From Dictyocoela muelleri (taxonomy: Eukaryota; Microsporidia): a stretch of 10,236 nucleotides of DNA. How positions within the stretch are numbered: position 1 is the stretch's first letter; each line of letters starts with the position of its first letter. The stretch lies in contig SDVU01000830.1 in NCBI GenBank assembly GCA_016256075.1, forward strand, positions 1 through 10,236, written 5' to 3'. This document shows positions 8,361-10,236 of this stretch, piece after piece. Made by a program: the position numbers and the translations under genes. The notes beneath the pieces were generated by a model, which was given only the letters and a program-made list of their open reading frames with translations, was not told the origin of the DNA and did no database searches.

Positions 8361-8457
8361 CTATATTCGCTTTGTAATGATTCGAGTGTTTGTTATCGGC
8401 TTTTATAGCTCAAATCGCCGTGTCCTTGGCGGGGCCGGCTTAAATGAATAAGTTATT
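8361..8457 (-). other. 5' leader of the Ty3/gypsy fossil
   Basis: This short stretch between the 5' LTR and gag is GC-richer than the rest (GGCGGGGCCGGCTT near 8429-8442). The primer-binding site should lie at its right edge, but no tRNA-complementary sequence was recognisable. Confidence 0.35.
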
Positions 8458-8629
8458 TGTAAAGCGAATATCGTTTATTGAAATTTTTGTTACCTCTTTT
8501 TCTTTGTCGAATAATTTATCTCTGTTCTTAATTAAAAGGGGGTTTGAAATTTTTAAATATTTATATTATAAAATTTCTAAAAATTTCTGAATATTAATCG
8601 TCGGCATATTTTTAAAACTGTCATCAGTG
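8458..8629 (-). repeat. 5' LTR of the Ty3/gypsy fossil
   Basis: This is the second copy of the repeat at 4174-4347. It shares the first 30 or so bases almost exactly, the AAATTTTTAAATATTTATATT block, and the ATCGTC and CATCAGTG end blocks. The middle differs by substitutions and small indels. It sits outside gag at the 5' end of the - strand element. Confidence 0.75.
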
Positions 8630-9175
8630 AACGAAAATATGATTTTTCTATACTATCAGATTTTTTTCTCGATCCTTAATATATTCAATATTATTCGCGG
8701 ATGTTATTTTTTAAGCGAGCTGACTTTTTGATTATATTTTTCTTGATATGAATTGCTAAAAATCGCCACCCGCGAGTTGTCTGGCTGTCGTTTTCGAGTC
8801 CTGAGCAAAAATTTTTTTTGTTAAAAAATCAAATATGCATGTAAGTTTTTCAATTTTTATTGAATTTTTTTTCTCAATACAGTGGGTTTCGCCTTTTTTA
8901 GCCTCAAAAGTCGTTATTTCTGACCTATCGATGTTTCAGTTCTAATTCATCTAGAAAAAATCATACGAATCGATGATTATGTTTTTTACAAGGTATAAAA
9001 ATTTTTATTAAAGATTTCGAATTTAATCTAGGTCACTGTTACAATTTTGTATAAATTTTTTTTGACACGTTCTTTTTTTTTGACACTTTTCAATAATTTT
9101 ATTATCAGCTTAATGATTTTATAACTTTTTAAAGGATTTAATTGCATTTATAGTTAAAAATTTTTAGCCCTAAAA
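8630..9175. other. AT-rich spacer with a possible Tc1-type terminus
   Basis: No ORF or RNA gene is recognisable. At 8878-8893 the sequence TACAGTGGGTTTCGCC has the form of a Tc1/mariner end: a TA target dinucleotide followed by CAGTG. It lies 320 bases before the transposase-like frame at 9198. Its inverted partner was not found to the right. Confidence 0.25.
9056..9086. repeat. Two tandem T-run/GACAC units
   Basis: Eight T's followed by GACAC (9056-9068), four bases, then nine T's followed by GACAC (9073-9086). It is a short direct repeat, probably from slippage in T-rich DNA. Confidence 0.5.
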
Positions 9176-9197
9176 ATGAAAAACGATAAAAAAAACA

Positions 9198-9598
9198 ATG
9201 TCTTTACAAGAAAAACAAAAAATTGCTGTGAAGATAAATGGGAAGGGATTTACAATTCAGAAAACTGTTAAAAAATACAATCTCTCAAAATCTGTACCTA
9301 GATCCGTAATAAAGAACTCGTTGTGTTTAATAAATTTAGATCTTAATGATTTATCTCTTTTTTCAAGATCAAACTTGTCTAATGTTGATGCAAAATTCTA
9401 TGCTGTCGATTGCTATCTAATATGAAAAATAAAGGTTCTAAAAGGAAAAAAAATTCGGTATGTAAAAGAACTGTTTTTAATTTAGCTATTGACTATGACA
9501 AGACAAAAAATGACGATGAAGGGAAGATAACGCAGTATTTTGTAAAGAAATTCTTGAAACGTCATATTTTAAGTTACATTTCTCGCCCACGAGTTTAA
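9198..9598 (+). pseudogene. Tc1/mariner- or pogo-like transposase, N-terminal fragment
   Basis: From ATG 9198 the first 40 residues (MSLQEKQKIAVKINGKGF..., then KKYNLSKS...VIKN) resemble the first helix-turn-helix of Tc1/mariner and pogo transposases, which binds the terminal repeats. That frame ends with a stop after codon 75. A second frame, open from 9410 with an ATG at 9422, carries GSKRKKNSV and ends FLKRHILSYISRPRV at a TAA just before 9599. This resembles the second helix-turn-helix (RLxxxGLxSYxxRxKP). The two halves are out of frame, so at least one frameshift lies between about 9325 and 9420. The DDE catalytic domain, which should follow, is absent: 9600-9780 is plain AT-rich DNA. 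In life such an enzyme cuts and pastes its own element at TA sites. CCC at 9168-9170 lies close before an out-of-frame ATG at 9176. An unrelated HTH protein is possible. Confidence 0.45.
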
Positions 9599-9784
9599 CC
9601 CCTAATTTTTTTTGTACATCATAAAAAATCAAATTTTAAAATTAAAAAAAAATTGGAAAAAAATTTGGTTTTATTGTAATAACTTTTTATCATTTAATAT
9701 TTATAATAAAAAATAGACAGTGCGATATAAAATTAAAAATAAACTGAAATTCCTTTTAAGCACTTTTTGGCTCTATATATTTAA
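9599..9784. other. AT-rich spacer
   Basis: Runs of A and T with no motif. Long A runs at 9644-9664 could follow the end of the transposase fragment. No coding frame or fold was seen. Confidence 0.5.
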
Positions 9785-9787
9785 CCC
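9785..9787 (+). promoter_or_regulatory. CCC start-proximal promoter motif
   Basis: CCC lies in TTAACCCTT, two bases before the ATG at 9790. Microsporidian genes often carry CCC or GGG immediately upstream of the start codon together with very short 5' leaders. The match fits the suggested organism, but a triplet is weak evidence on its own. Confidence 0.35.
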
Positions 9788-9789
9788 TT

Positions 9790-10236
9790 ATGGACCATAA
9801 CGAAATAAATATTATAAAAAGCCAGAGAGGAGGTAAAATCTTATTATATGAAGGTTATAAGTATAATTTATTGAAAAAAAATATGGGACAGTGATATTCT
9901 GGCGTTGCCATGATAGAAAATGTCACGCCGGATGTACTTTTAAAGACGGTAAAATATTAAAAACAAATTTTCATTATCATTCCCCGAATTTTGAGAAAAA
10001 TGAAGCCGATTTTATAAAATTCTGAGCCTACGTGCGATCTATCAGTACAACCGAAAGAGCTCGCGATATTGTATGTTCTGAATCTGGAATTTTCACGTCA
10101 TCTGTGGGATTTTAATTGCCGAATACAAAAAATTTTGTTGATCGAATAACAAAAATTAGAAAAAGGAATAATTTAATTTGTGTGAAAGATGATATTCCAA
10201 TTATTATAAAAAATACATTTTCATCAGAAAAATTTT
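9790..10236 (+). pseudogene. FLYWCH zinc-finger protein, broken, runs off the window
   Basis: From ATG 9790 the frame reads MDHNEINIIKSQRGGKILLYEGYKYN-like sequence, the opening strands of a FLYWCH domain (RGGxxLLxxGYxY). It meets TGA at 9892. In the -1 frame the domain continues with FWRCHDRKCHAGC (from 9897) and FHYHSPN (from 9969), giving the zinc ligands Cys (9906), Cys (9921), His (9972) and His (9978). So one frameshift near 9885-9897 splits the domain. The same frame continues with stops at 10023 and 10113. Between and after them are STTERARDIVCSESG and LPNTKNFVDRITKIRKRNN, which resemble the region after FLYWCH in many microsporidian proteins. FLYWCH domains bind DNA and are often joined to MULE-type transposases; the MULE part would lie beyond the window. 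It is probably a pseudogene, unless sequencing errors explain the breaks. Confidence 0.7.

Larger units (their letters stand above)
4174..8629 (-). mobile_element. Ty3/gypsy-type LTR retrotransposon, fossil
   Basis: A full-span element of about 4.5 kb lies on the - strand, bounded by two similar LTRs. From its 5' end (right) to its 3' end (left) it shows gag, a zinc-knuckle-like region, protease, reverse transcriptase, RNase H and integrase, then a polypurine tract. Integrase after RNase H is the Ty3/gypsy (Metaviridae) order. The coding strand is A-rich. The element is heavily broken, probably with more than twenty breaks, and cannot make protein. The two LTRs are only about 80% alike by eye with several indels, so the insertion is old. 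I found no clear target-site duplication and no convincing primer-binding site. Confidence 0.85.

Noticed and set aside
8167-8451. 94-codon open frame on the + strand
   Set aside because: It overlaps the gag region on the opposite strand, which fits the element's layout; the + frame shows no known motif.
9717-9726. ACAGTGCGAT as the right end of the Tc1-like element
   Set aside because: It lies in the same orientation as the candidate left end at 8878, not inverted, and matches only the first few bases.

Overview
The window looks like a gene-poor, repeat-rich stretch of a very AT-rich, compact eukaryotic genome. I found no intact host gene. The best guess is a microsporidian. The basis is a FLYWCH zinc-finger gene of the kind common in microsporidia, a Merlin (IS1016/ISXO2-like) transposase relic, a small Ty3/gypsy-type LTR element, and CCC triplets a few bases before candidate start codons. 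This is inference from family knowledge, not proof, and no species can be named.

Left part (1-2170): a degenerate GC-rich minisatellite with a period near 20 bp (about 128-305) has a related GC-rich hairpin in the opposite orientation at 979-997. Between them is AT-rich DNA without a credible gene. From about 1030 to 1860 the + strand becomes A-rich, and there is a short open frame at 1731-1847 that may be an old gag-like scrap.

Middle (2178-4170): a weak integrase-like relic on the + strand (2178-2630) is followed by a recognisable but broken Merlin transposase on the - strand (2724-3130). Next come a tiny ORF, an AT microsatellite, and a GC-richer stretch with tRNA-like promoter boxes. That stretch ends in a clear tRNA-like relic with perfect A and B boxes (3820-3902, - strand). 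Seven bases further on is a near-perfect 178-bp foldback hairpin (3909-4086).

Centre-right (4174-8629): one degenerate Ty3/gypsy-type LTR retrotransposon lies on the - strand. It has two LTR-like repeats of about 174 bp, a polypurine tract, and gag, protease, reverse transcriptase, RNase H and integrase in the usual order. It is an old, heavily broken fossil.

Right part (8640-10236): a broken N-terminal piece of a Tc1/mariner- or pogo-like transposase (9198-9598) has a possible Tc1-type left terminus at 8878. It is followed by a broken FLYWCH-domain gene (9790 to the window end) with CCC three bases before its ATG. Overall, at least four transposon types have decayed side by side here. I see no evidence of a new functional system; the most unusual structures are the foldback, the tRNA-like cluster beside it, and the minisatellite.
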